DNA of 64,000 nt from JADJGC01 sp964617645 (GTDB taxonomy: Bacteria; Zixibacteria; MSB-5A5; CAIYYT01), in contig CAZTYE010000005.1 in assembly GCA_964617645.1 (NCBI GenBank), forward strand, positions 179,998 through 243,997. The letters are read 5' to 3'. The position numbers were made by a program, and so were the translations under genes. Shown here piece by piece: positions 47,351 to 56,783 of this stretch. The notes below the pieces were generated by a model, which had not been told where the DNA came from, ran no database searches, and saw nothing but the letters and a program-made list of their open reading frames with translations. Within the stretch, counting starts at the first letter, position 1, and each line of letters opens with the position of its first letter.

Positions 47351-48715
47351 TTATTGCTTGGCTTTAGGGATTTTGTACTTGTCGAGCAGGTCGTAAAGCG
47401 TTGTGCGGCTTGTGCCCAGTTCGCGGGCCGCTTTGGTGACGTTCCAGTTGTGCCGCTGCATCGCGGCGCGAATATGCTGCGATTCGGCTTCCTCGCGCAC
47501 TTCCTGCAGCGTCTTGACATCGGTCTCGATTACAACATCGAATCCAAGATCTGCGGCGGTGATTCGATTTGAACCAGAAAGGATAACGGCTCGCTTCAGG
47601 CGATTCTCAAGCTCGCGAATATTCCCCGGCCATTCGTAGCTCCGCAAGGCGCGCAGTGCCGAGCTGGAAAAGCCGAGATTCGATTTGCGATTTTCCTCTC
47701 CGTAGATGCGAAGAAGCTGTTCGGCGATGAAGAGCACGTCGTCTTCACGGTCGCGCAGCGGTGGCATCTCGATATTGATCACGGAGAGGCGATAGAACAG
47801 ATCTTCACGAAACGCCTTGCGCGCCACTTCGCTCTCCAGTGCGCGATTCGTTGCCGCAATGACGCGCACATCGACTTGGATCACACCCTTGCCGCCAACG
47901 CGCTCGATGATCTTGTCCTGCAGGAAGCGCAAAAGCTTCACCTGCAGCGCCAGCGACAGCTCGCCGATTTCGTCGAGGAAAAGCGTGCCTTGATTGGCAA
48001 GCTCGAACTTCCCGACCTTTTGCATGATCGCGTCGGTAAACGCGCCTTTCTCGTGACCGAACAGCTCGGATTCGAGCAGTGTTTCGGGAATGGCGCCGCA
48101 GTTGATTGTAATGAATGGCTTGTCGCGACGATCAGAACGCTGATGAATCGCTTTGGCGATCAGCTCCTTGCCCGTTCCGGATTCGCCGCTGATGAGCACG
48201 GTATACGGCGCCGCGGCGACGGTTTCGACGATTTTGAAGATCTTCTGCATTTTGGGCGAAACGCCGATGATGTTGGCAAAGCCGCGGTGGCGTTGCACTT
48301 CAGCCGCAAGGTAAGAATTCTCGCGCTCAAGCGAGTGGATGTGGACGGCGCGTTTGACAATAATGGACAATTCGTCGAGGTCAATTGGCTTGACATAGAA
48401 GTCGAAAGCGCCGCGCTTGATTGCGGCGAGCGCGTTGCTGCGTTCGCCGTTGCCGGTCACCATCACCACCTTGACTCGCGGGTCGAAATCGAGGAATTCG
48501 GGCAGAAGCTCCAGCCCTTCCTGGCTCCCCGAATACGGCGATAGCGAAATATCGAGCAGGATTACCGCGGGTCGCTTTTCATTGGCGGCGGCAATCGCTT
48601 CCGCCGGTGTTGCCGCCGTGAATACTTCGTAGAGCTCTTCCAGCGCAAAACTAAGCTGTTGGCGAATCCCCTCTTCGTCGTCGACAATGAGGATGCACGG
48701 CTTGGAATCGGTCAT
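47351..48715 (-). CDS. prsR: PrsR: PEP-CTERM system sigma-54 response regulator
   Basis: A 454-residue NtrC-type activator with the PrsR hallmark 'ILLDISLSPYSGSQEGLELL' in the receiver and 'GSNRITAADLGFDVV' before the HTH. Walker A 'ISGESGTGKELIAKAIHQRS', contact loop 'GAFTDA' (in place of GAFTGA), Walker B 'TLFLDEIGELSLALQVKLL', and Fis-like helix 'WNVTKAARELGTSRTTLYDL'. PrsR works with PrsK, its histidine kinase, whose gene follows upstream and overlaps by four bases. It is expected to drive sigma-54 promoters of PEP-CTERM and exopolysaccharide genes (see the sites at 6757 and 54994). Confidence 0.9.
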   Translation of the reverse strand: MTDSKPCILIVDDEEGIRQQLSFALEELYEVFTAATPAEAIAAANEKRPAVILLDISLSPYSGSQEGLELLPEFLDFDPRVKVVMVTGNGERSNALAAIKRGAFDFYVKPIDLDELSIIVKRAVHIHSLERENSYLAAEVQRHRGFANIIGVSPKMQKIFKIVETVAAAPYTVLISGESGTGKELIAKAIHQRSDRRDKPFITINCGAIPETLLESELFGHEKGAFTDAIMQKVGKFELANQGTLFLDEIGELSLALQVKLLRFLQDKIIERVGGKGVIQVDVRVIAATNRALESEVARKAFREDLFYRLSVINIEMPPLRDREDDVLFIAEQLLRIYGEENRKSNLGFSSSALRALRSYEWPGNIRELENRLKRAVILSGSNRITAADLGFDVVIETDVKTLQEVREEAESQHIRAAMQRHNWNVTKAARELGTSRTTLYDLLDKYKIPKAKQ

Positions 48716-50775
48716 GCACGCTTCAGTTTCAACTTGAAACTGCTCCCTTGCCCGGCGATGGAACTGACAGTCAGGCTCCCTTCCATCTGTTCGACCAACT
48801 CGCGCGATTGATAAAGCCCGATTCCGAGGCCGTTAGGCTTGCTGGTCTGGAAGGGTCGGAAGAGACGATCGCGAATAAAGTCCGGCGTCATGCCGACACC
48901 GGTATCGGCAATCGTGAGACTCACACCATCCGTGTTAACGACGGCCCCAACGGTAAGCCGACCGCCATTGGGCATCGCCTCGATGGCATTGATAACGAGA
49001 TTGGTGATGACGCTGCGCAGCTTCTCCATATTTCCTTTTACGAACGGAAGCTCCGGCAATTCCATCTCCACTTTCACTTTCTGATGCGCCGAAAGCTTCA
49101 ACTCATCGGCTAATGATAAAACGATGCCGCGCAAATCACAAGGCGACAGCGCGAAATCGATCTGCTTGCCGGGCGAACTGAGACGGCCGATCAGCCGCTG
49201 CATCCGCTCCTGCGCTCCGCGCAGCGTCTCGATCGTTAGCTGCTGAAATCGCGGGTCGTCGAATTTGCGCTCGGCGTTCTGGACGATCATTGAGACCATC
49301 GAGATGAGGTTCTTGACGTCGTGGACGACGAATGACGACAGCTTGGTGAATGACGCCAATTCGCGCGTTTCGAGCAGCGTCTCCGACTGCCGCGCGCTGA
49401 GCAATGACAACGCCAGTTGATGCGAGATCGAGTCGACCAAAAAACGCGTCTCGGTCGACAGATTCCCGCTACCGCCGGCGGCGATGAAACCGATCAGCTC
49501 TTTTCGGGCGACAAGCGGAATGAACTGCCGGCCGGCAACGCGTTTGAGAAAATCGTCTTCTGTGGAATTCGCTTCGCGGGCTTCAGGACGGTACTCGGCC
49601 GCGGTAATCGTCCGTCCGCTGCGAAACAGCCATGGGCCAAGCTCGGGGAGCAGTTCCGGTTCCACCGCGACCGCCGGATAACTGAGATAAAACTCGCTGG
49701 GCCGCGCACCGCGGAGGTAGACATCGACCTCGGTCAAACCGCTCTTGCGCCGCAGTACGCCGGCCATGACGGCGAACATCTCGCGCTTGTCGGTCGCCGT
49801 GGTGACTTCTTCGGCGAAGGCCGTGATCGCCGCCAGAAGGTCGGCGCGCCCGAGGCTGACCGTGCGGTCGACTATTCCCTGCCAGCGCCGGCGGATCGAG
49901 CCGGATAACAACAACGCGACGAAGATCACAATGACGACAAAGGCCGCCAACACCGAGAGAAACACTTGGGGACTGCCGCCGAGAGAAACGAGCAGCTTCA
50001 CGGCGATTCCGATCATCACGAAATAAGCGCCGACAATCACGAGCGCCACCGATGAGTAAACGGCCTCGCGCGAGATGACAACTCCCTGCCCGCGCCTCTG
50101 CTCAAACCCGACGAACCGCGCCGAGAAGATCATCGCAAAGATCATGAGTAATGCGCCCAGTTGAACGCTGATGAAGTCGACTCGCGAGATGAGCAAACCG
50201 AGCATGCCGGTGATGATGTTGACGGCAAGCATCAGCGCCGTCGCGATCAGCGACGGCAGGAGCTGGCGGCGCAACTCGCCTTGCGCGGCACGAAACGTGT
50301 TTTCGAGTTGAAGCAAGCCCATCGTATTGGCGATGATGACCAACGTCAGAAAATACTTGCCCGCCGGCGTTATGGCGAAGAGTCGAACGTCCTCGACGAC
50401 TTCCAGCCGGAAATAGGGTTTGAAAAAACCGACCAGACCGGCAATCACCAGCAAGGCGAGAATGCCGTAGGCGGTCAGCGATCGCTTGCGAAAGAGGTTC
50501 GTCGCCGGTTCGCGCGCGAAGAGCAGCAGAAACAGCAGCCAAAAACCGCTGGCCAGCCCCAACGCCGAAACCAGCAGCCCGTGCTGCCACAACAGCAGCT
50601 CGTTGGTCCGCGACACAAAGGCGATGAACAGCGCCCACAAGATCGTGGTGAGCAGCGCGGCAACTACGAACAGATTAGCGGAAATCTGTCCCGGCCGCCG
50701 CACCAAGACAAATAGCATCGTGAAGAAGGCAGCGAAGCCGGCGCCGATTTCCGCCAGGTCGTAGAAAGTGAACAT
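48712..50775 (-). CDS. prsK: PrsK: PEP-CTERM system sensor histidine kinase
   Basis: Membrane histidine kinase of 687 residues. The first 290 residues are about eight transmembrane helices ('AAFFTMLFVLVRRPGQISAN', 'LAVNIITGMLGLLISRVDF'). Residues about 310-460 form a GAF-type cytosolic sensor, followed by the H box 'SSFVVHDVKNLISMVSMIVQ' (phospho-acceptor His about 485) and the ATPase with 'NLVINAIEAMPNGGRLTVGA' (N box), 'ADTGVGMTPDFIRDRLF' (G1/F) and 'TSKPNGLGIGLYQSRELVEQ' (G2). Overlaps prsR; the stimulus is unknown. Confidence 0.9.
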   Translation of the reverse strand: MFTFYDLAEIGAGFAAFFTMLFVLVRRPGQISANLFVVAALLTTILWALFIAFVSRTNELLLWQHGLLVSALGLASGFWLLFLLLFAREPATNLFRKRSLTAYGILALLVIAGLVGFFKPYFRLEVVEDVRLFAITPAGKYFLTLVIIANTMGLLQLENTFRAAQGELRRQLLPSLIATALMLAVNIITGMLGLLISRVDFISVQLGALLMIFAMIFSARFVGFEQRRGQGVVISREAVYSSVALVIVGAYFVMIGIAVKLLVSLGGSPQVFLSVLAAFVVIVIFVALLLSGSIRRRWQGIVDRTVSLGRADLLAAITAFAEEVTTATDKREMFAVMAGVLRRKSGLTEVDVYLRGARPSEFYLSYPAVAVEPELLPELGPWLFRSGRTITAAEYRPEAREANSTEDDFLKRVAGRQFIPLVARKELIGFIAAGGSGNLSTETRFLVDSISHQLALSLLSARQSETLLETRELASFTKLSSFVVHDVKNLISMVSMIVQNAERKFDDPRFQQLTIETLRGAQERMQRLIGRLSSPGKQIDFALSPCDLRGIVLSLADELKLSAHQKVKVEMELPELPFVKGNMEKLRSVITNLVINAIEAMPNGGRLTVGAVVNTDGVSLTIADTGVGMTPDFIRDRLFRPFQTSKPNGLGIGLYQSRELVEQMEGSLTVSSIAGQGSSFKLKLKRA

Positions 50776-51614
50776 TAGTCTTCAGCGACTTGCTGAAAAT
50801 AGCGGATGACCGCTCCGGTCGTGAAAAAGTTGACGAAGGTCAGCCCGACAGCCAGAAGCGCCGTGAGCCAGACGACCAGTTCGGGCGTGAATTTCTCAAT
50901 GATCCGGCCGGTGTTCTGCAGCGAATAAATGAGGGGCAGGATGAACAACTGCGGCAGCCCTACCAAGAAGATCGTCGTAAAGAAATTGCGGAAAAAGAGC
51001 GCGAAACCTGATGTAAACGACGCCAGCAGACCCTTGCCGCGCAGCAGCAAATACGGGAACACATAAATAAAGAGCGATGTCAGAAGCACGCTGAGGCCAT
51101 AGAGACCGACGAAGAGCGCGATCTGCCGTCGCGGCGAACCGCGCACGAAGTCCGCGAACAAGCCCGGCAGGAACTCGAAAAGCAAATAGATCAGGACGAA
51201 GTTCACGAGCCAGATCAGCACCACCTGCGGATATTTTTTCATCGCCCGCCTGAATGCACCGGCGAAACCTTCCTTCTCGCGGCGCCACCAGGCGGCGAAC
51301 ATGATGCAGGCCGCGCCGATCAAGACCGATTCCACCAACAACGATGCGACAATGCGCAACCGCTCGAAGACGTAGGGCACCAACCCCAGATGCTGGGGGT
51401 AGTGCTGAACGTTTTCATCGGTGAGCCAAGTCGCCAATGGCACCATGACTCCGGACACGAGCGGCGAGTACATGCCCGCAACCGCCCAGACCAACAGGAG
51501 CATGAGGACCATATACAGAAGAAACGGCGGCCACAGACGAAAGTGAAATAGCCCGACGAACAAACGCCCGTAAGTAGCAATAGTGAAATTCACGCGATCG
51601 ACTAAGTTCATCAC
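50775..51614 (-). CDS. Integral membrane protein of unknown function
   Basis: A 279-residue polytopic membrane protein not assigned to a family. At least six hydrophobic segments: 'WPPFLLYMVLMLLLVWAVAG', 'SLLVESVLIGAACIMFAAWW', 'VVLIWLVNFVLIYLLFEFLP', 'IALFVGLYGLSVLLTSLFIY', 'FTTIFLVGLPQLFILPLIYS', 'LTALLAVGLTFVNFFTTGAV'. No catalytic motif. It overlaps prsK and lies six bases after the fibronectin-type lipoprotein gene, so it belongs to the same - strand operon and may serve the exopolysaccharide or PEP-CTERM envelope system. Confidence 0.6.
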   Translation of the reverse strand: MMNLVDRVNFTIATYGRLFVGLFHFRLWPPFLLYMVLMLLLVWAVAGMYSPLVSGVMVPLATWLTDENVQHYPQHLGLVPYVFERLRIVASLLVESVLIGAACIMFAAWWRREKEGFAGAFRRAMKKYPQVVLIWLVNFVLIYLLFEFLPGLFADFVRGSPRRQIALFVGLYGLSVLLTSLFIYVFPYLLLRGKGLLASFTSGFALFFRNFFTTIFLVGLPQLFILPLIYSLQNTGRIIEKFTPELVVWLTALLAVGLTFVNFFTTGAVIRYFQQVAED

Positions 51615-51620
51615 ATTTCC

Positions 51621-53177
51621 CTATGGATTCGGACCGCGCACTTCGTTGGAAGCCGCCGAACGCGCGCCAAACTTGTCAAACACCACCACGATGTAATAGA
51701 ACTGCTGCCCGACATTGATATTGTTGTCGGTAAAGCTCAGCGACGACTGCGAAGGTACGACACCGACTAAGTTGGCGGCGTTGATCGTCACGCCGGAGTT
51801 TTGCGACCGGTAGATGCGATACGACTCGAAATCTTCATCGTCATTGCGCGTCCAGCCCAGCACAATGCGGGTCGAGTCCTCATCCGACTTGAACAAGCTG
51901 ACCGCTTTGGGATCGACGTTGGCCGTGGTTGTCGCCTTGACCGAGTTGCTCGCGGCGCTCAGACCGGTGCGATCATTTGTGTATACTACAAAATAGTAGT
52001 CTTTCCCCGGGTCAAGATCGGAATCCCGAAACGAGACCCCGGAGACGTTTGTCTCGGTGCGCACCAGAAGCGAGGTCCGATTCACGGTGCTGGTCTCGCT
52101 GCGGTAGACCTGATAACTCTGGAAATCTGCAGCGTTCGAACGCGTCCAGGCTAACTCGATTTCTTGTTCGGAAACGAGCGCAGCCGTCAAGATCGATGCC
52201 TGCGGCGGGCTGGCAATATTGATCACGGTCACTGCGGCACGTGGCGCCGCTTGATTGCCGGCGGCATCGTTGAAGCTCCCGGTAATCGTGGCGTTGATCG
52301 CATCGAGGTTCGCCGGAACCGTGTAAGCGGCCGAATATATGCCATCCGGCAGGGCGTCGTCGGTCTCCGGGTTGATATCGAAAAGCTCGATTTCCGCGAT
52401 GTTTGCGATTTGGGCGCTGGCTTTGCCATCGATTTCGTCGGCATCCAGAGTGATGACGAGCTGATCACCGGCGACCAGCGTTTTCCCATCGGAATCTTCC
52501 GTCACCGATGCGATCACCGCCCGCGTGTCGAGGATGATCTCGTCGCTCACGATGGACGAAACTTCATTGCCCTCGGAATCGCGAAATCGCGCATAGATCG
52601 TCTTGTTGCCGTCGCCGATGGGAACGATCCAGTCCTTGCTACCGGTAAAATTCGACCAGTTTGTCCCATCAAAACTTGGCTGATCGGAAATCTCCACCAA
52701 GCGCGTATTGGCGGACGCCGCAAACGCGAGCGACACCTGCTGCCGGTTGGTAAACTTGGCGCCGTTATTGATCGTGACGCCATAAATGTTTGGCGTCGCC
52801 GAAACGGCGCGCGATGGTTTGCCCAACAGGCCGTTCCTGCCGACTGCCGCCACTTGATAAATATAACGAAGGCTGTTTCGCAGATTAGAATCGGTATACG
52901 ACTGTGTCGTGCTGGAATCAATGAGCTCGGGTATGACCCGTGTCGTATCGCCGCGATAGATTAAATAGCGCAAGATCTGCGCCGGATCGCCGACCGTCCA
53001 TGACAAATTAATCGTCCCGTCGCCGACGACGGTTTCGAGATTACGCGGCACTTCCGGCGCGTTCGGCACTTCGTCGAGCAGCACCGGCTCAGCGATCTGT
53101 TCGCTGCAAGCGCCGAGAAGAGCCAGAAGCGCCAATGTGGCGGCGGCATATATGAAATCGTAAAATCGCAGTCTCAT
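51621..53177 (-). CDS. Lipoprotein with fibronectin type III-like repeats
   Basis: A 518-residue lipoprotein. The N-terminal signal ends at the lipobox 'LLALLGACSEQIAEP', so the mature protein should be lipid-anchored. Three or more fibronectin III-like modules follow, with repeating 'VYRSETSTVNRTSLLV', 'YFVVYTNDRTGLSAASNSVK' and 'IYRSQNSGVTINAANLVGVV'-type strands; the N-terminal module is 'INLSWTVGDPAQILRYLIYR'. Role in surface binding is inferred. The gene abuts the PEGA gene (one-base contact at 53177) and precedes the membrane protein. Confidence 0.8.
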   Translation of the reverse strand: MRLRFYDFIYAAATLALLALLGACSEQIAEPVLLDEVPNAPEVPRNLETVVGDGTINLSWTVGDPAQILRYLIYRGDTTRVIPELIDSSTTQSYTDSNLRNSLRYIYQVAAVGRNGLLGKPSRAVSATPNIYGVTINNGAKFTNRQQVSLAFAASANTRLVEISDQPSFDGTNWSNFTGSKDWIVPIGDGNKTIYARFRDSEGNEVSSIVSDEIILDTRAVIASVTEDSDGKTLVAGDQLVITLDADEIDGKASAQIANIAEIELFDINPETDDALPDGIYSAAYTVPANLDAINATITGSFNDAAGNQAAPRAAVTVINIASPPQASILTAALVSEQEIELAWTRSNAADFQSYQVYRSETSTVNRTSLLVRTETNVSGVSFRDSDLDPGKDYYFVVYTNDRTGLSAASNSVKATTTANVDPKAVSLFKSDEDSTRIVLGWTRNDDEDFESYRIYRSQNSGVTINAANLVGVVPSQSSLSFTDNNINVGQQFYYIVVVFDKFGARSAASNEVRGPNP

Positions 53178-53920
53178 CAGAATTTCACCTTTCCGGTGAA
53201 TCCCACCGCACCGTGCTCGTAAAACGGCGACACGCTCAAGTTCGCGCCGGAGATCGACGTTCCATAGTCGGGGAAGAACAATACCGCGTCGAGAATGTTG
53301 TAAGCCCAGATTCCGGCCAGAATCGCGCCGCCCAGTTTCCGGTCCTGCTCCGCGTCGCGCGCTTTCTTTTGTTGGTTGAAGAGATCGTCGAGCAACTCCT
53401 CGCGCTTGGCGACTTCCCGCTCGGCGTTGTAACGATCTTGTAAATCGTAATACTTGTCGCGCTCGTCGTCGAACTTCAGATGCAGGATCCCGAGGACCAC
53501 GCCACCGGTAACGGCGCCCAGGGTCAATAATGCGCCCTTGGTCTTCTGATCTGAGTAGCGCTGGCCCCAGCCGGGAATCAGAAGCGAACGCACACCCGCC
53601 TTGACACGCGTTTTCGGCGACAATTTCAGGTTGATGTTCATTGGGCTGCTGCCGGAGAGCACGACGCTCGACCGATGCGTTTCGAAGCCGCTGCGATACG
53701 CGGTGATGCGGTAGAAACCGGAAAGGTTCTGGGTGAAAGTGGTCGGTGTAACACCGGACACCGTGAAATCTCCCGCGAGAACCACAGTTGTGCCGGAAGG
53801 ATTAGAGGTCACCGTGACCGGTGCCGTGCCGCTCTGCGCCGAAAGCTCCGCCATCCCAAGCAGAATTAACCCCAGCGCCGCTGCAACCCGTTTTCGGATA
53901 ACGAATTTCACTATTTCCAT
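53177..53920 (-). CDS. PEGA-domain protein with membrane anchor
   Basis: Protein of 247 residues. Signal or anchor 'KRVAAALGLILLGMAELSAQ' at the N-terminus, then a PEGA domain, a small beta module of about 70 residues that includes 'TSNPSGTTVVLAGDFTVSGV' and 'FYRITAYRSGFETHRSSVVL'. The C-terminal half has 'RSLLIPGWGQRYSDQKTKGA', a membrane helix 'LLTLGAVTGGVVLGILHL', and a charged helical stretch ('YDLQDRYNAEREVAKREELL') before a final anchor-like 'AILAGIWAYNILDAVLFF' segment. The 'PGWGQ' string is found in DUF5683-type proteins. Outer envelope location is likely. The start at 53920 is one of two ATGs (the other at 53944). Confidence 0.65.
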   Translation of the reverse strand: MEIVKFVIRKRVAAALGLILLGMAELSAQSGTAPVTVTSNPSGTTVVLAGDFTVSGVTPTTFTQNLSGFYRITAYRSGFETHRSSVVLSGSSPMNINLKLSPKTRVKAGVRSLLIPGWGQRYSDQKTKGALLTLGAVTGGVVLGILHLKFDDERDKYYDLQDRYNAEREVAKREELLDDLFNQQKKARDAEQDRKLGGAILAGIWAYNILDAVLFFPDYGTSISGANLSVSPFYEHGAVGFTGKVKF

Positions 53921-53951
53921 ATCGGCAAATATACTGAAACTCAAAAGCAGT

Positions 53952-53982
53952 CCGCAAGGTTTTTGGCATAAAAACCCTGCGG
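53952..53982. terminator. Strong hairpin between the PEGA gene and the glycosyltransferase gene
   Basis: CCGCAAGGTTTTT pairs with AAAAACCCTGCGG (13-bp stem, one mismatch) across GGCAT; the + strand then has AGATTTTTTTT. It lies downstream of the - strand glycosyltransferase and upstream of the PEGA gene, so transcripts of the two may be separated here. Confidence 0.6.
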
Positions 53983-54013
53983 AGATTTTTTTCGGCGATG
54001 TTGATTGATTTTT

Positions 54014-54934
54014 TTACTGGCCGCGCATTCCGAGAACAACGCTGACCGTGCGGAACATGATCGCCACATCTTCCCTGATGCTCGACTTGCGGATGTATTC
54101 GAGGTCGCGGTTGACCTTTACCCTAACATCGTCCATCGTCTGGTCGTACCCGCCTTCGACCTGGGCTAAGCCGGTGATACCCGGGAGCACGTTCAGACGA
54201 TTGGTGTACTGGGGCACTTCGGCGGAAAGCTTCTGAATGAAAAACGGACGCTCCGGGCGCGGACCAACAATCGACATTTCACCGCGCAGCACGTTGATGA
54301 GCTGCGGCAGCTCGTCGATCCGGGTCTTGCGCAGCAGGCGGCCGAGGCGCGTAATGCGCGGATCGTTCTTTGTCGCCCAAATCGGTCCACAATGTTTTTC
54401 CGCATCCGTCACCATGGTGCGAAATTTGTAAACGCGGAACGGCTTGCCGAAGACATTCTGCTTGCGACGCTCTTCGCGGCGGGCGCACTGGAGTAATTCG
54501 TCCGGACGCTGGCGGCGATCGCGGCGGCGACGGTTAATACCGACGCGCTCTTGTTTGTAAAACACCGGTCCCGCCGAATCGAGTTTGATTGCCAACCCGA
54601 CAAGAGCAAACAACGGCAGGAGCAACGTCAGGCCGAGCAGTGCGCAAATCCAGTTGAAGGCGAACTGAACCCGGTTTACAACGCGCTCACGACGCGAACT
54701 CGCGCCGCTCACCGCCGGCGCTTTGGCCAGAAACGCGAGAACGAAAGCGTTAGACAGGAAATGCTCCCCGATAAACAGACGCGAACGTCTGATAGCTGTA
54801 TGCGAGAATTCACGGAGGTTGGTCAGCGGGGACCAAACGTACCGGTCATTGAAGACAGTCTCAGTGCGGTAGCTGGCTGCCGAAGTCGCTTTTAGGTACT
54901 TCTCAGCCTTAGAATTGTCCTGAATCGACTGCAT
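54014..54934 (-). CDS. Sugar transferase, priming enzyme for exopolysaccharide
   Basis: Polyprenyl-phosphate sugar-1-phosphate transferase (WbaP/CpsE-like, Pfam Bac_transf). A transmembrane helix near residue 90-115 ('WICALLGLTLLLPLFALVGL'), then 'DSAGPVFYKQERVGINRRRR', 'KPFRVYKFRTMVTDAEKHCG', 'ITRLGRLLRKTRIDELPQLI', 'RGEMSIVGPRPERPFF' and 'VLPGITGLAQVEGGYDQTMD', all hallmarks. It loads the first sugar onto undecaprenyl phosphate. The N-terminal 60 residues are unrelated to known homologues. A sigma-54 site at 54994-55010 stands 60 bases upstream, typical of PrsR-controlled exopolysaccharide genes. 306 residues. Confidence 0.9.
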   Translation of the reverse strand: MQSIQDNSKAEKYLKATSAASYRTETVFNDRYVWSPLTNLREFSHTAIRRSRLFIGEHFLSNAFVLAFLAKAPAVSGASSRRERVVNRVQFAFNWICALLGLTLLLPLFALVGLAIKLDSAGPVFYKQERVGINRRRRDRRQRPDELLQCARREERRKQNVFGKPFRVYKFRTMVTDAEKHCGPIWATKNDPRITRLGRLLRKTRIDELPQLINVLRGEMSIVGPRPERPFFIQKLSAEVPQYTNRLNVLPGITGLAQVEGGYDQTMDDVRVKVNRDLEYIRKSSIREDVAIMFRTVSVVLGMRGQ

Positions 54935-54993
54935 CTGATTCCATGCTCCTTGGTTACTTTGGCCAGTAACAGCAGAGTTTACACGGAAGATTT

Positions 54994-55010
54994 AGCAATT
55001 CATCTGCCAA
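54994..55010 (-). promoter_or_regulatory. Sigma-54 (-24/-12) promoter of the sugar transferase gene
   Basis: Reads TTGGCAGATGAATTGCT on the - strand. It keeps TTGGCA and TTGCT with GG and GC 10 bases apart, a near-consensus match. Start of transcription about 54984, some 50 bases before the ATG. Confidence 0.75.
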
Positions 55011-55223
55011 GATTTCGATCAAACACAAAATGAGTCCACGATCCATAATGCGGTCAGGCGAGCATTTGGTATTACATTGACTGATAGCAATTTACGAGAT
55101 ATATGTAATGCTGATTATCAATTCCACCCATTCGTGGCGGATTTAAGTCGTTGTGGGATAACACGAAGCAGCCATTTTGCGCTTCATATTAGTTGCAAGG
55201 TGGTGCACAAAATTGAAGTAATA

Positions 55224-55254
55224 AACCCGCTAATCCCAGAGGAATTGGCGGGTT
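55224..55254 (-). terminator. Terminator after the PorV-like gene
   Basis: On the - strand an 11-bp stem (one G-T pair) of AACCCGCCAAT and ATTAGCGGGTT with a nine-base loop is followed by TATTACTT. It ends the PorV-like gene. Confidence 0.7.
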
Positions 55255-55293
55255 CCTTAGACCGAGAACTTTATTCAGAGAGTAGCCTGCCTG

Positions 55294-56214
55294 CTACCTC
55301 CCCAAACGCACGGATGCGGTAATGTAGTGAACGCCTTCAGACGTCGCCGTCGGACGATAAGTGTAATCGAACATTAAGTTACCCAACAACATGCCGGCGC
55401 CGACTGAGAAGCCGTCGGAAGCACTTGAAGCTCGCTCCAGCGAGGCACCGTAGCCACCGCGGAACGTCAGCATCGAGTTATACTGGTACTCAAGGCCGCC
55501 ACCAAGAGAGACCGCTTCCCCCTTCTCTTTCGCGGCAGCCACGGAGAACGTCGAGCCCAAGCCAGCGGTGCGCAGTGACGCTCCAACGCGCAACGCGCGC
55601 GGAAGCTCCATGCGCTCGTTCAAGAACTGCAGTGATCCGCCGACGTTTGCATATTGCGCTCCAAAAGCGACGCGGCCAAAATCGGCCCGCAGACCGAAAT
55701 CGAAGGTGACAGTGCGCGCAGTCTGAGCGTCGAGGCGTTCGATCATCGGCTTGGCGACGGCGCCGACGGACAGAACATCGCTGAGTCGCTGAGCGTAGCC
55801 TAACTGCAACGCCAATGAAAAAGCATGCAGCGAGCCGGTAGCGATTCCGGCGGCGTCGTAGCCGTTAATATTCCCGTAACCGAGGTAGGTCACGCCAAGC
55901 CCGATACCGCCCCGAGGCGTGGGAATCGCCAGGCTGATGTTGTTCAAGCGCAGGTCCTGGAGCAACTCGGAATGTGAAACGGAGATCTCGCCGCTACGAT
56001 CGCGGGCGATTCCGGCCGGGTTGTAGTACAATGCACCGGCGCCGCCTGCGTCGGCAACCCACGCACCACTCAGGGCGGTGCCGCGAGAAAAAACGGGAAT
56101 CGTGAGAAAATCGCCGGAAGTCGCGCCCGATCCCGCGAAGGCACCGACGGGACTTGTAAAAATCATCGCTATCGTCGCAAGAAGTATCTGGAGGCAATTT
56201 CGCGTTGTCATCAC
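55294..56214 (-). CDS. Outer-membrane beta-barrel protein, PorV/PorQ family
   Basis: A 306-residue exported barrel. The signal peptide 'LQILLATIAMIFTSPVGAFA' is followed by 'RGTALSGAWVADAGGAGALY' and 'YNPAGIARDRSGEISVSHSE', the common N-terminus of the PorV/PorQ-like family in FCB bacteria. Repeating amphipathic strands ('ISLAIPTPRGGIGLGVTYLG', 'LQLGYAQRLSDVLSVGAVAK', 'LSLGGGLEYQYNSMLTFRGG') end in 'VHYITASVRLGR'. PorV is a type IX secretion shuttle in some Bacteroidetes, but that link is not shown here. ATG 56214; lone gene. Confidence 0.8.
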   Translation of the reverse strand: MMTTRNCLQILLATIAMIFTSPVGAFAGSGATSGDFLTIPVFSRGTALSGAWVADAGGAGALYYNPAGIARDRSGEISVSHSELLQDLRLNNISLAIPTPRGGIGLGVTYLGYGNINGYDAAGIATGSLHAFSLALQLGYAQRLSDVLSVGAVAKPMIERLDAQTARTVTFDFGLRADFGRVAFGAQYANVGGSLQFLNERMELPRALRVGASLRTAGLGSTFSVAAAKEKGEAVSLGGGLEYQYNSMLTFRGGYGASLERASSASDGFSVGAGMLLGNLMFDYTYRPTATSEGVHYITASVRLGR

Positions 56215-56754
56215 ACCTCTCCTCTAATCGCGGATGTTAGCCCACTACCAGAGATAGAGATGGCAACGATTATGCCGGAGGCGAAGGGGCTTCGCCATCT
56301 ACCGGCAAACGGGCAAGTAGCTCGCAAATAATCCATCCCAATGTCTTTCCCACACAACGACTTCGTTAACACGCCCCAAAGCATTTCCAAAGCGTGTCGC
56401 GGCCGAAGCCGACTATCCACAGGTGAAGTAAAAACATCGACGCTGTTGAGAATTCAACCAGCCCGCGCCGAGCAAACGTACAAGAACCTCCCAACAGCCG
56501 CGCCTCCAGGTACATCGAAGCGCTGTGCAGCAATTGAACGACTGCTGGAAGTTGTCGGCAGAAATCCCGGACAATTCATCTCGAACCACCCGAAATTCCC
56601 GACCACTACATATTGCTGTTCTTGGCCAGCAACGCCCCTACAAATAGAATTAAGGCATTTATTCGTCAACTAAAACTTGAGTGAATTTGCACAAATTCTG
56701 CACGAATTGCTGAGATCGACGGATTCGCAACGCTCAGATTAAAAATGTAAAACG
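56215..56754. other. Intergenic region upstream of the lysyl oxidase gene (no gene seen)
   Basis: 540 bases, with one open frame (56341-56673, +) that has no signal peptide, SD or known motif and is not called. The right end carries a consensus-type promoter at 56755-56783. Confidence 0.5.
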
Positions 56755-56783
56755 TTGACTGAATCGCTCTATCATGTTAATAT
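56755..56783 (+). promoter_or_regulatory. Sigma-70-type promoter for the lysyl oxidase gene
   Basis: -35 TTGACT (56755-56760), 17-base spacer, -10 TAATAT (56778-56783). The mRNA leader would be about 97 bases, with AGGAGA at 56874-56879 before the ATG at 56886. Confidence 0.65.

Noticed and set aside
55077..55322. 81-aa frame between the sugar transferase and PorV-like genes
   Set aside because: TTG start without SD, covers the PorV terminator, no homology signal.
56341..56673. 110-aa frame in the gap before the lysyl oxidase gene
   Set aside because: No SD, signal peptide or recognisable motif; composition not like neighbours.
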